Origin: an uncultured Lachnospiraceae bacterium
GTDB taxonomy: Bacteria > Bacillota > Clostridia > Lachnospirales > Lachnospiraceae
DNA length: 64,000 bases
Direction of reading: 5' to 3'
Assembly: GCA_902794825.1 (NCBI GenBank)
Contig: CADBIU010000008.1
Span: forward strand, 1 to 64,000
Below are positions 7,988 through 17,464 of the stretch, in pieces. A program made the translations under genes and the position numbers. The notes under the pieces are model-generated. The model was given only the letters and a program-made list of their open reading frames with translations, did no database searches and was not told the DNA's origin. The stretch's first letter is position 1. Every line of letters starts with the position of its first letter.

Positions 7988-8938
7988 ATGAGAGAGTCAG
8001 AAAATATGGAAAGAATAGCGGTATTAATCCCCTGTTACAACGAGGCGCAGACAATCGAGAAGGTGGTTACTGACTGGAAGAGGGAGCTTCCGGAAGCTGC
8101 GATTTATGTCTATGACAATAATTCCTCTGATGAGACCGCAGCGATAGCAGAGAAGGCGGGAGCCGTTGTCAGGCACGAGTATATGCAGGGCAAGGGAAAT
8201 GTGATCAGAAGGATGTTCCGCGAGATTGACGCTGAGGCATATATTATGGTCGACGGCGACGATACTTATCCCGCGGAATATGGAAGGCAGATGGTTGATG
8301 AGGTCCTCATTAAAAATGTGGACATGGTTGTCGGTGACCGGCTCTCATCAACATATTTTAACGAGAACAAGAGACCGTTTCACAATTTTGGTAATTCGCT
8401 GGTGAGGGGATCGATCAATCGCCTGTTCGCTTCTGACATCAGGGATATTATGACGGGATACAGGGCGTTCAGTTATCTCTTTGTCAAGAGCTTTCCGGTG
8501 CTGTCGCAGGGATTTGAGATCGAAACAGAGATGACGATCCACGCTGTTCACAACAATATGTCGATTTCTAATGTTGTGATTGAGTACAGGGACCGGCCAG
8601 AAGGCAGCGAATCCAAACTGAATACGTATGTGGACGGCGCGAAAGTTTTAAGGACCATTTTCCGGTTATATAAGAACTACAAGCCGCTGGGATTCTTTTC
8701 CCTGCTCTCAGGGATCCTGCTTCTGATTTCGTTTATTATGTTTCTTCCAATTCTGGTGAAGTTTGTGCACACTGGATTAGTTCCGAATTTTCCGACTTTG
8801 ATCGTCAGTGGATTCATAGCTTTAACGGCAATTATCTCGTTGTTTGTCGGCCTGATCTTATCCACGATGGTGGAGAAGGGGCGGCAGGAGTATGAGTTCA
8901 GGCTGCAGATTATTGATCATTGGAGGAAGAACAGATGA
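7988..8938 (+). CDS. DPM1/GtrB-like glycosyltransferase with two membrane helices
   Basis: A 316-residue GT2 enzyme: IAVLIPCYNEAQTIEKVV, YVYDNNSSDETAAIA and YIMVDGDDTYPAEY, then a C-terminal region with two hydrophobic segments (FSLLSGILLLISFIMFLPIL and FIALTAIISLFVGLIL). This layout matches dolichyl- or undecaprenyl-phosphate hexosyltransferases, which load a sugar on a polyprenyl carrier for use outside the membrane. The start may be ATG 7988 or ATG 8006; neither has a strong ribosome site. The stop overlaps the start of the next gene (ATGA), so the two are translationally coupled. The next protein is a plausible partner as a GT-C-like user of the lipid-linked sugar (inference). Confidence 0.87.
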   Translation: MRESENMERIAVLIPCYNEAQTIEKVVTDWKRELPEAAIYVYDNNSSDETAAIAEKAGAVVRHEYMQGKGNVIRRMFREIDAEAYIMVDGDDTYPAEYGRQMVDEVLIKNVDMVVGDRLSSTYFNENKRPFHNFGNSLVRGSINRLFASDIRDIMTGYRAFSYLFVKSFPVLSQGFEIETEMTIHAVHNNMSISNVVIEYRDRPEGSESKLNTYVDGAKVLRTIFRLYKNYKPLGFFSLLSGILLLISFIMFLPILVKFVHTGLVPNFPTLIVSGFIALTAIISLFVGLILSTMVEKGRQEYEFRLQIIDHWRKNR

Positions 8939-10581
8939 AAAAGAGCGTATTGGCTTTAAGTGATTTCGCAGTATGCTTAATACTGGCGCTTGCATTTACG
9001 GCAGCGCCATACTATATCAAAGACGGTTACTGTAAAATAACTGCGGGATTTGTTTTTACATCATTTGTGTTTTACGCAGTTTTCTTATTCTTTACTTATC
9101 TGATCAGGAGATTTCTGCAAGTCGGCAAATGGGATGCCGCCGATAGAGTATCGCCGCTTATGGCGCGAGGTGAAAAACTGATCAACACCAAGTACGCGAC
9201 GATCAGTATCTCGCTGATAATTCTGGCATTTTGGATCGTGCCGCTTGTCTTTCTGTATCCGGGTACTTTTATTAATGACACCTGGCATCAGCTTCAGCAG
9301 TTTATGGAGTATAGAAACGGTATCGACGTGCTGAAGGACCACAATCCGATCTTCGACACAGTTGTAATGGGACAGTTTATCGTACCTGTTTCTGAGATGA
9401 CGGGAGAGTGGCATAAGGTTATATTTGTCTATGTGCTCCTGCAGGCGGTGATCACCAGCCTCGCTTTTGCAAGCACTGTGGTTTATTCCTACAGGAAGCT
9501 TGGCCTTGGGATCCGGGTGGCTGCAGGAATTCTGATTGTATATTGTCTGCTCCCCATTTTCCCGGCGGCAGTCCAAACAGTTTCAAAAGACGCGCTGCAC
9601 AGCTGGGGATTTGTTTTTTTTATGCTCTGCTTTGTAGAACTTGTAAGGACCGATGGGAAAGCGCTGGAGGACAGATTCTTCCTGGTAAAGTTCCTGCTGA
9701 CGGTTTTGTATTGCTGTCTGACGAAGAAAGTAGCCTATTATGTGATCATTCTCTCTTTGGCTGCTCTTATTTTGTTTATTAAGAACTGTCGAAGATATGC
9801 ACTGATTCCTCTGGTATGCGCGATACTGTTAATGAATGCTGTAATGCCGGCGGTGATAACCAGAATTCAGGCTACACCGGGGGGAAAGCAGGAGATGCTT
9901 GCTTTGCCTTTTCAGATGACAGCCCGTTATGTTAAATACTATGGAGACGATATTACCGCGGAAGAATATGAGGTTTTAGATAAAGTCCTTACTATGGATA
10001 CCTTGGCAGAGAGATATGTGCCTACAAACGCCGACCCTGTAAAGGGGTATAGTCAAAAGGCAGAGGACCACGACTATGTTGAATATATTAAGGTTTGGGC
10101 AAAACAGGGCCTGAGACATCCGAATGTTTATATATCGGCGTTTAACTGTATGGCTTCCGGCTGGTTTTCGTGGTACGAGTGCATACCTTTGATGAATAAC
10201 GATTGGAGAAGCGCTCATAGAACAGATCTGATTCCGGAGTGGGTTGCCCTGCGAGGGTTTTCGGAAACGACGGCAAGGGGATATGAGGAGATGGCTCATA
10301 ACCTGCATAGCTTTCCTATAATACAGATCCCGCTGTCGTATGGCTTTTACTCTGCTTTGTTACCTGCCTTCGCCGTCTGTACAACTTTGAGAAGATGGAA
10401 GAAAAAGGATGCGAATTACTGGCTGGCAGTTTTGCCTATTGTGTTCTGTGTTATACTGGGGGGCTGGCTGGCTCCGGTCTCCATTCACTTTGAGGGTAAG
10501 CGATATCTGTATCCGATCATCTATTCGGCACCTCTTCTGGCATCCTGGTGCATGTATGTTTACAAAGAAAATCGAGAGTGA
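8935..10581 (+). CDS. DUF6020-type polytopic membrane protein
   Basis: 548 residues with about a dozen hydrophobic helices. ATG 8935 is chosen because GGAGGA lies about 9 bases upstream and it overlaps the previous stop as ATGA. The extracytoplasmic motif PGTFINDTWHQLQQF and the later DHNPIFDT resemble DUF6020 membrane proteins, which have the look of GT-C transferases (acidic residues in the first large loop). A C-terminal pair, GWLAPVSIHFEGKRYLYPII, is also typical. The function is not established. Next to a polyprenyl-phosphate sugar transferase, a role in transferring lipid-linked sugars is a reasonable guess. Codon use matches its neighbours. Confidence 0.7.
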   Translation: MKKSVLALSDFAVCLILALAFTAAPYYIKDGYCKITAGFVFTSFVFYAVFLFFTYLIRRFLQVGKWDAADRVSPLMARGEKLINTKYATISISLIILAFWIVPLVFLYPGTFINDTWHQLQQFMEYRNGIDVLKDHNPIFDTVVMGQFIVPVSEMTGEWHKVIFVYVLLQAVITSLAFASTVVYSYRKLGLGIRVAAGILIVYCLLPIFPAAVQTVSKDALHSWGFVFFMLCFVELVRTDGKALEDRFFLVKFLLTVLYCCLTKKVAYYVIILSLAALILFIKNCRRYALIPLVCAILLMNAVMPAVITRIQATPGGKQEMLALPFQMTARYVKYYGDDITAEEYEVLDKVLTMDTLAERYVPTNADPVKGYSQKAEDHDYVEYIKVWAKQGLRHPNVYISAFNCMASGWFSWYECIPLMNNDWRSAHRTDLIPEWVALRGFSETTARGYEEMAHNLHSFPIIQIPLSYGFYSALLPAFAVCTTLRRWKKKDANYWLAVLPIVFCVILGGWLAPVSIHFEGKRYLYPIIYSAPLLASWCMYVYKENRE

Positions 10582-10599
10582 ACGAGGAGATAAAGTACA

Positions 10600-11459
10600 T
10601 TGGGCAATACGTTGCAAAGTTCAAAAAAACCTAAGAGGATCGATAGTCTTACCGGACTTAAGGCAATCGCTATGCTGTCACTGTTTTGGTGGCATTCACC
10701 GATTCCCAATCCGCCCGCAGATCTGGGCGCGAGAGCCTGCGAAATCCTGTTTGTTGCATCCGGATTTCTGGTCGGGTATAACTATTTTTACAAAGGAATG
10801 CCGTGCTCCCTTTGTCGGCTCTGATATTCTGTTATTTTATGTCGCCGCTACTTCTGAGATACGCCAAAAAAGTCAAACAGTCGGTGGTAATGTTTATTAT
10901 TGTCGCTTTCATCAGGGTCTCATTTGAGTATTTGGAGAAAGTTGTGCCTGTCTGGGGGATCTCGATCCATACTTTTCCGATTATACGGTGCATGGAATTC
11001 TTCCTTGGTATGTTGATGGTTCCTCTATTTGTCCGGACCGCGGATAAAATCAGGAGCACCAGTTTGGTATTTGGCCTGTTTTCAATTATAGAAATTGCTA
11101 TGACAGCGATGACAGTATTCCTTATGGTGAAGATGAACGGCGTGTGGATGCGCGGCATTTTTGTCTTACTATATTGTCTAATGGTGTTCGTCATATCTCT
11201 GGGGCAGGGAATGGTCAGCAAAACAATTTCATCCTATCCCTTTGCCTTATTTGGCAGCATACAGTTTGAGTTCTATCTGTTTCATGGAGACGTGCTTGCT
11301 TACTCGTATTACATAACCGGCAACTATAGCGATTCGATTGATCCGATTTTTCTGGATTGGAAAATGCGTAGCGCTGTACTTTTTGTGCTGATCATTATTC
11401 TTTCCGTAGTGTATAAGAAGTTTTTCAGCCGAAGGCTTTCATCGCTTTTGATGAGGTAA
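10600..11459 (+). pseudogene. Acyltransferase 3 family membrane protein, internal deletion
   Basis: From a TTG start (GAGGAGA upstream) the reading gives a typical acyltransferase-3 N-terminus: RIDSLTGLKAIAMLSLFWWHS and EILFVASGFLVGYNYFYKGM, including the catalytic His region. At about 10803 the frame breaks and family-like sequence resumes in another frame as LPLSALIFCYFMSPLLLRYA, continuing through six or more helices to TAA 11459. Roughly 75-100 residues between the first and later helices appear to be missing. Intact members O-acetylate surface polysaccharides, which fits the cluster. As written it cannot give a full enzyme. The joint resembles the other clean internal losses in this window. 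Confidence 0.75.
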
Positions 11460-11584
11460 TGGAGCATAGGCGGCCAGTATGGTGGCGCAACGTCGATTTT
11501 TGTGGTAGATTGTTTTTTGTGTGAAGAGCGCTTCTTTCGGCTCTGCAGACGTTATATTTGTTACTTGATTTGGAGGATAGAAGA

Positions 11585-14416
11585 ATGAGACGCTTTTATC
11601 GTAGGGTGATTGTACCTTTGTGCCTTAGTACCGTGTTCTGTACTATGCCGGTCCACGCGTCAGAGGCTGTAGAAAACGCGGAAACTGCGGCAGTCGAAGC
11701 AGCGGCAGAAGAGGGGGAAAACAACGCTGAGGACAGCAATGCGCAATTTGTCAGCGCAGAAGACAATGCCGGTGGCATCACGGACAGCATTGCAGTAGAA
11801 GAAGGAATAGAACAGAATGACGGTGAAGCGGCTGACGACACAGCAAACGAAAATGGCGAAGGAGCCACTGTGACGGGAGAAAGTTCTGAGTCAGAGGAAA
11901 ACGCAGCAGCAGGGGAAAAGACTGAGTCAGAGGAAAACACAGCAGCAGGAGAAAAGACTGAGCCAGAGGAAAATGCTGCATCAGAGGAAAACGAACCTGC
12001 TGAAGAGGCGGAAGCAACTGATGTCGGCGCTGCAGATGAGGCGGTGGTTACTGATGCAGACGCAGCAGATGAGGCAGCTGCCATTACCGGAGAAGGCACC
12101 GGTGCAGAGGAAGCGGCTAAGGCTGAGACAGCAGCATTGGGAGCAGCGGAAGCTGTGGCAGAGGCGGCTGATGATGCGAAATTAAACGAAACAGCGGAAA
12201 CTGTTCCCGAAGTTTCGACGGTTGCGGAGCCTGCACTTAAGTCGACCGCAGGAGCTGTGGGAAAGATCACACAGATGAAACTGGAAGTGATCGATTATCT
12301 CGGAGAGGATTTCGGCGACGGACAGATGCTTTCGAGCGGAAACAGCAGGCTGCTCATCGATACATATTCATGGTTTACATGGAACGCGCTCAATAACTGG
12401 CTGACCGAACGAAAGTATAATGATTTTGATATCTATGTAAGTCATTATCATCATGACCACATAGGGAATGTGGTCAATATCCTTAATGACGGGAAGTATA
12501 ATGTAAAGAAACTTTATCTTCCCGATTACGGATACTTGGACAGTTCGAACAGTTATATGCAGTATTATAAGGACTGCTGTGACAATATTCTGAGAACTGC
12601 GAAGGAAAAAAAGGTCCAGGTCGTTACGCTGGCAAAGGATTCTGTCTTCAATGTGGGAGATGTTTCTGCCAAGGTGCTTTGGGGCGCCAATTATAAGAAC
12701 AGCGTACATGACGGTGTTTATATGAATAACAATTCGCTGGTGACAAGGTTTACCTGCGGCAATGTCCGCTACCTGAATGCGGGTGACATTGCTGCGGATG
12801 CAGAGCGTGAGGTGCTGGACGCAGGAATAGATATATCCGCGGATATCTTCAAACTCAATCACCACGGCGGTAAATACAGCAATTCGAAAGCTTTTCTGGA
12901 GAAGGTCGGCGCAGAATTCTTTTATCACAATTACAGCGGGGATACGGATACCACATATTGTTCTTCCGGCTCATGGATCGAAGAATCGATGGAAAACGCG
13001 CAGAGGATAGGCAATGTCGCTAGTGTTCGATATAACGGAAACATCACATACGGCGTTTATAATGATGTGATCTCGCAGACGCTTGAGCGCAACTGTACTA
13101 CGCAGAATGTTTATCTTTATGACCCGAATGATCCGAACAAATTAAGGGGCATTGTGACGCAGAACTTTAACAAGGTGACGACAAAGCACCTTGATGAAGG
13201 GAGCCGCGCGTACGGTATTTATGATTTTTCGACGACGAAGAGAGAGAATACTTATGCGGATGACGGATGGCTGATCGGAAACGGGGATACGCAGTATTAT
13301 TACCGGAATAACACACCTGTTAAAGGGTGGCTCTTCGACGGCGGGTCAACATATTATATGAACCCCAACACAGCCAAAAAGGAAACCGGCTGGAAGCAGA
13401 TTGCCGGCAACACTTATTTCTTCAATGAATCCGGAAAGATGACGACAGGCTTTGCCAAGATCGGCACGGCTGTGCACCATTTTAACGATAAGGGACACCA
13501 GACCAAAGCCGGATGGGCGTGGATCGGCGGAAAATGGTACTATTTTGACGCAAATAATAAGCTGATGTACGGCGTACAAAGCATTGGCGGGAAAAAGTAT
13601 TATCTCGACAGGGTCAACGGAGCCATGGGGACCGGCAAGATCACCCAGTGGGGAAGCACCTATCTTGCCGATGCTTCGGGCGCTCTGTATCCTGCCGGAT
13701 GGAACTGGTATAACGGGAACTGGTATTATCTCGACAATAATGGAAAAGCGGCGACCGGCTGGAAATGGGATGGCGCATGGTACTACATGAACGGAACCGG
13801 TGTGATGCTGACCGGTTGGCAGAACATCAATGGTAAGCGCTACTACATGAACAGAAGCGGAGCGATGCAGACGGGATGGCAGTATCTCGGCGGTACGTGG
13901 TATTACCTGGACAGAAACGGAGCTGCGCAGACCGGTTGGCAGTATCTCGGCGGCGAGTGGTACTATTTCGACGGTTCCGGAGCAATGAAGACGGGATGGC
14001 AGTATCTCGGCGGTACTTGGTATTATCTGGACGGTAGCGGAGCAATGCAGACCGGGTGGAAATATCTCGGCGGCGAGTGGTACTATTTCGACGGTTCCGG
14101 AGCAATGAAGACCGGATGGCAGTACGTCAGCGGCAGATGGTACTATATGAACGGAAGCGGAGCAATGAAGACGGGATGGCAGTATCTCGGCGGTACTTGG
14201 TATTATCTGGACGGTAGCGGAGCAATGCAGACCGGGTGGAAGTATCTCGGCGGTACTTGGTATTATCTGGACGGTAGCGGAGCAATGCAGACCGGGTGGA
14301 AGTATCTCGGCGGTGAGTGGTACTATTTTGACAGAAGCGGCGCGATGAAGACCGGTTGGCAGTCTATCGACGGCGTACGGTATTATTTCAACCGTTCCGG
14401 CGCCTGGATCGGCTGA
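11585..14416 (+). CDS. Pce-like surface protein: metallo-beta-lactamase domain plus 19 choline-binding-type repeats (copy 1)
   Basis: 943 residues from ATG 11585 (GGAGG 8 bases upstream). In order: a signal peptide ending VHASEA; a Glu/Ala-rich tether of about 190 residues with internal repeats (SEENAAAGEKTE); an MBL domain with VSHYHHDHIGN (HxHxDH), LNAGD and LNHHGG metal ligands; then 19 repeats of about 20 residues ending the protein (GWQYLGGTWYYLDGSGAMQT type). The order MBL then repeats, and the motif YVSHYHHDHIGNVVNIL, closely resemble pneumococcal Pce/CbpE, a teichoic-acid phosphorylcholine esterase. Binding to choline or another wall polymer and esterase activity are inferred. A paralogue follows 71 bases downstream. 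Confidence 0.88.
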   Translation: MRRFYRRVIVPLCLSTVFCTMPVHASEAVENAETAAVEAAAEEGENNAEDSNAQFVSAEDNAGGITDSIAVEEGIEQNDGEAADDTANENGEGATVTGESSESEENAAAGEKTESEENTAAGEKTEPEENAASEENEPAEEAEATDVGAADEAVVTDADAADEAAAITGEGTGAEEAAKAETAALGAAEAVAEAADDAKLNETAETVPEVSTVAEPALKSTAGAVGKITQMKLEVIDYLGEDFGDGQMLSSGNSRLLIDTYSWFTWNALNNWLTERKYNDFDIYVSHYHHDHIGNVVNILNDGKYNVKKLYLPDYGYLDSSNSYMQYYKDCCDNILRTAKEKKVQVVTLAKDSVFNVGDVSAKVLWGANYKNSVHDGVYMNNNSLVTRFTCGNVRYLNAGDIAADAEREVLDAGIDISADIFKLNHHGGKYSNSKAFLEKVGAEFFYHNYSGDTDTTYCSSGSWIEESMENAQRIGNVASVRYNGNITYGVYNDVISQTLERNCTTQNVYLYDPNDPNKLRGIVTQNFNKVTTKHLDEGSRAYGIYDFSTTKRENTYADDGWLIGNGDTQYYYRNNTPVKGWLFDGGSTYYMNPNTAKKETGWKQIAGNTYFFNESGKMTTGFAKIGTAVHHFNDKGHQTKAGWAWIGGKWYYFDANNKLMYGVQSIGGKKYYLDRVNGAMGTGKITQWGSTYLADASGALYPAGWNWYNGNWYYLDNNGKAATGWKWDGAWYYMNGTGVMLTGWQNINGKRYYMNRSGAMQTGWQYLGGTWYYLDRNGAAQTGWQYLGGEWYYFDGSGAMKTGWQYLGGTWYYLDGSGAMQTGWKYLGGEWYYFDGSGAMKTGWQYVSGRWYYMNGSGAMKTGWQYLGGTWYYLDGSGAMQTGWKYLGGTWYYLDGSGAMQTGWKYLGGEWYYFDRSGAMKTGWQSIDGVRYYFNRSGAWIG
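13817..14413 (+). repeat. 60-bp coding repeats with a 180-bp higher-order duplication
   Basis: Ten near-identical 60-bp units encode the last ten wall-binding repeats. The stretch beginning at 13991 recurs at 14171 almost base for base (offset 180, three units), so recent amplification occurred in blocks of three. The upstream nine repeats are diverged. Confidence 0.9.
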
Positions 14417-14487
14417 CCTGAGCGGCTCGTCGAGATGGCTTACACATAAAACTATATGGGAACTAATGAATTGAGGGGGTTAAAAAA

Positions 14488-17307
14488 TTGAAGCGTTTAC
14501 AACGTGCTGTATTGTGGCCTCTTTGCTTTAGCATTTTATTCAGTACCGTACCGGTTCATGCGGCAGAGGCAGGACAGGAAAACATCGCGGTCGAAGCGAC
14601 GGCAACAGAGGGGGAGTCTGATGTTAAGGAAGGCGGAGAAGCACTTTCTGCAACAGAGGAAACAGCTGCGGCTGAGGAAACATCTGCGGCTGAGGAAACT
14701 GTTGTGACGGAGGAGCCTGCTGCGACCGAGACAACTAAAGAGGGGGCTGAAGGCGCGAACAAGACCGAAGAGGCCGCGGCGGAGGCAAGTGCAGAGGCAG
14801 CCACGGAGGAGACCGAAGAAGGTGCGGACAAGACCGAAGAGGCCGTTGCAGAGGCAGCTGAAAGTGCGGATAAGACCAAAGAAGTCGTGACAGAGGAAGC
14901 TGAAGGCGCGGATAAGACCGAAGAGGCTGCGACAGAGGCGACTACAGAGTCTGCCGCTGCGGAGACTGAAGGCGCTGACAAGACTGGAGAGACTGGGACA
15001 GAAGCTGCTGCTGAAGAAAATGCAGCCACAAAGCTGACTGATACGACAGTTGAATCTCCGGAAGAGACGACCGTAGTACCTGCGAAAGAGACGGCTGTTG
15101 CAGAGCCGGAAGTGGTGGCAGCAGCGGCAGCGTTTAAGTCGGCGTCGGGAGCTGTGGAAAAGGCCGCTCAGATGAAATTGGAAGTCATCGATTATCTGGA
15201 CGAGGGCTTTGGCGACAGTCAGATGCTTTCCAGCGCGGGGAGCAGGCTGCTGATCGATACTTATTCACCGGGTTCGTGGGATGTGCTCAATTCATGGCTT
15301 AACGATAAGAAGTATAATGATTTTGACATCTATATCAGTCATTATCATAACGACCACATGGGGAATGTGATCAATATTTTGAATGATGGGAAGTATAAGG
15401 TGAGTAAGCTGTATCTTCCCGATTACAGCTATATGACCGGGTCGAACAGCTATATGCAGGACTACCAGAGCGACTGCCAGGACATCATGAATACCGCAAG
15501 GTCCAAAGGCGTTCAGATCGTGTCGCTGGTTAAGAGTTCGGTTTTCAAGGTTGGGGACGTTATCGCCGAGGTGCTTTGGGGCGCTGATTACGAGGACAGC
15601 AGCCATGACACGGATTACATCAACAATAACTCGCTGGTTACGAGGTTTACCTGCGGCAATACGAGGTATTTGAACGCCGGAGACATTGAAGTTGATACTG
15701 AATATGAGATGCTGGACGCAGGAGTAGATCTGTCCGCGGATATCTGCAAGCTTAGTCACCACGGGGGAGATACGAGCAATTCGTATGCTTTTCTGGAAGC
15801 GGTTGACGCGGCGTTCTATTATTACAATTACTGCGGGGATTCTCCGTCCAAGTATTCTCCATCCGGCTCCTGGTCATACGGGCCTACGCAGAACGCGAAG
15901 CGGTTCGGAAATGTGGCGAGTGTGCGCTATAACGGGGAAATTACGTACGGCGTTTATAATGATGTGATCACGCAGGAACTCGAGCGCAACTATGTTACGA
16001 AGACTGTTTATCTATACGATCCGGCGGATCCGAAAAAACTCAGAGGCATCGTGACAGAGGATTATAACAAAGCGTCGACTGTGCACTTTGATGACCGGGC
16101 TTTTGGCGGGTTCGATTATACAACGGAGAAGAGAAGCGGAACTTACGTGCCTGACGGCTGGTTCATAGGAAACGGGGATACCCAGTATTATTACAGGAAT
16201 AATCAACCTGTTACGGGATGGCTCACCGACGGCGGGGCAAAGTATTACATGGACCCTGAAACCGGCAAAAAAGAAACCGGCTGGTTGACATTGGGGAATG
16301 ACACATATTACTTCGATGAGTATGGTAAGATGAAGACCGGCTTTGTAAAAGTCGGCACGGCGGTCCACTATTTTGACGCTCAAGGCAGACAGTACAAAAC
16401 AGGCTGGGCCACGATAGACGGGAAGCGGTACTATTTTGGCGCGTATAATAAGCTGGCATTCGGCGTTCAGGCGATTGGCGGGAAGAAGTATTATTTTGAC
16501 GCGAGTACGGGCGTTCTGCGGACCGGAAAAATTATTCAGGGAGGCAGCACTTATTTTGCCGACGCTTCGGGCGTCCTGTACCCGGCAGGCTGGGTGTATA
16601 GTAACGGCTGGTACTATCTGGACGGCAATGGAAGAGCGGTGACCGGCTGGAAGCAGGATGCAGGGAAGTGGTACTATATGGGCAGCAACGGTATTATGAG
16701 GACTGGCTGGCAGCGCGTCGGAGGCACCTGGTACTACTTGGACGGAAGCGGAGCAATGCAGACCGGGTGGAAGTATCTCGGAGGCGCGTGGTACTACATG
16801 GACAGAAGCGGAGCGATGACTACCGGCTGGCAGCGCGTTGGAGGCGTGTGGTACTACATGGACAGCAACGGTATTATGAGGACAGGCTGGCAGTACGTAG
16901 GCGGCAAGTGGTACTACATGAACGGAAGCGGCGTGATGCAGACCGGGTGGCGGTATCTCGGAGGTACCTGGTATTACATGGATGGAAGCGGCGCGATGAC
17001 TACCGGCTGGCAATACATCGGCGGCAAGTGGTATTTCATGGATAGAAGCGGAGCGATGAGGACCGACTGGCAGTACATCAATGGAGTATGGTATTATCTG
17101 GGGCGCGACGGCGCGATGCAGACCGGATGGAGATATCTCGGAGGCACCTGGTATTACATGAATGGAAGCGGCACAATGACTACCGGCTGGCAGTACATCG
17201 GCGGCAAATGGTATTATATGAGGAGCAGCGGCGCAATGGTGACCGGCTGGCAGCGCATCGGCGGCGTATGGTATTACTTCTACGGCTCCGGCGCATGGGC
17301 CGGATGA
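14488..17307 (+). CDS. Pce-like surface protein: metallo-beta-lactamase domain plus 19 choline-binding-type repeats (copy 2)
   Basis: 939 residues from a TTG start; GAGGGGG lies 8 bases upstream and no better ATG precedes the signal peptide (LYRLQ-type basic start, VHAAEA cleavage region). A Glu/Ala/Thr tether contains repeats of ADKTEEA. The MBL domain keeps ISHYHNDHMGN (HxHxDH), LNAGD and LSHHGG, where copy 1 has LNHHGG. Nineteen C-terminal repeats follow. The first nine align one-to-one with copy 1, while the last ten differ in order and include a degenerate DWQYI unit. The tandem copies probably arose by gene duplication; the tethers and distal repeats have since diverged. Substrate assignment is by analogy with Pce. 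Confidence 0.88.
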   Translation: MKRLQRAVLWPLCFSILFSTVPVHAAEAGQENIAVEATATEGESDVKEGGEALSATEETAAAEETSAAEETVVTEEPAATETTKEGAEGANKTEEAAAEASAEAATEETEEGADKTEEAVAEAAESADKTKEVVTEEAEGADKTEEAATEATTESAAAETEGADKTGETGTEAAAEENAATKLTDTTVESPEETTVVPAKETAVAEPEVVAAAAAFKSASGAVEKAAQMKLEVIDYLDEGFGDSQMLSSAGSRLLIDTYSPGSWDVLNSWLNDKKYNDFDIYISHYHNDHMGNVINILNDGKYKVSKLYLPDYSYMTGSNSYMQDYQSDCQDIMNTARSKGVQIVSLVKSSVFKVGDVIAEVLWGADYEDSSHDTDYINNNSLVTRFTCGNTRYLNAGDIEVDTEYEMLDAGVDLSADICKLSHHGGDTSNSYAFLEAVDAAFYYYNYCGDSPSKYSPSGSWSYGPTQNAKRFGNVASVRYNGEITYGVYNDVITQELERNYVTKTVYLYDPADPKKLRGIVTEDYNKASTVHFDDRAFGGFDYTTEKRSGTYVPDGWFIGNGDTQYYYRNNQPVTGWLTDGGAKYYMDPETGKKETGWLTLGNDTYYFDEYGKMKTGFVKVGTAVHYFDAQGRQYKTGWATIDGKRYYFGAYNKLAFGVQAIGGKKYYFDASTGVLRTGKIIQGGSTYFADASGVLYPAGWVYSNGWYYLDGNGRAVTGWKQDAGKWYYMGSNGIMRTGWQRVGGTWYYLDGSGAMQTGWKYLGGAWYYMDRSGAMTTGWQRVGGVWYYMDSNGIMRTGWQYVGGKWYYMNGSGVMQTGWRYLGGTWYYMDGSGAMTTGWQYIGGKWYFMDRSGAMRTDWQYINGVWYYLGRDGAMQTGWRYLGGTWYYMNGSGTMTTGWQYIGGKWYYMRSSGAMVTGWQRIGGVWYYFYGSGAWAG
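16704..17304 (+). repeat. 60-bp coding repeats in copy 2
   Basis: Ten units of about 60 bp encode GW-type repeats. They are less uniform than those of copy 1 and alternate QRV/IGG, RYLGG and QYIGG types, which points to independent repeat turnover after the gene duplication. Confidence 0.85.
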
Positions 17308-17363
17308 TCTATCCAAAAGAGTGACTGGGAAAGGATTTCCCATTCGAAAAAGGAATTAAAAAT

Positions 17364-17406
17364 AAGAGGTGAAGAACCGGATCGATTTCCCGGTTCTTCA
17401 CCTCTT
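17364..17406. terminator. Strong bidirectional terminator between convergent genes
   Basis: A perfect 17-bp stem AAGAGGTGAAGAACCGG / CCGGTTCTTCACCTCTT with a 9-base loop, flanked by A-rich and T-rich sequence. It serves the rightward Pce-like gene and the leftward lipoprotein gene. Confidence 0.9.
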
Positions 17407-17464
17407 TATCAGTGTTTAAATCTGACCTGTTCCTAATATGTCCGCTCGCGGGGAATTAGGAGAA

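Noticed and set aside
13817..14413. CRISPR array
   Set aside because: The 60-bp repeats are contiguous, in frame and encode choline-binding-type repeats; there are no unique spacers or cas genes.
16012..17343. 443-codon minus-strand open frame under the second Pce-like gene
   Set aside because: It mirrors the 60-bp repeats and has no independent start signal.
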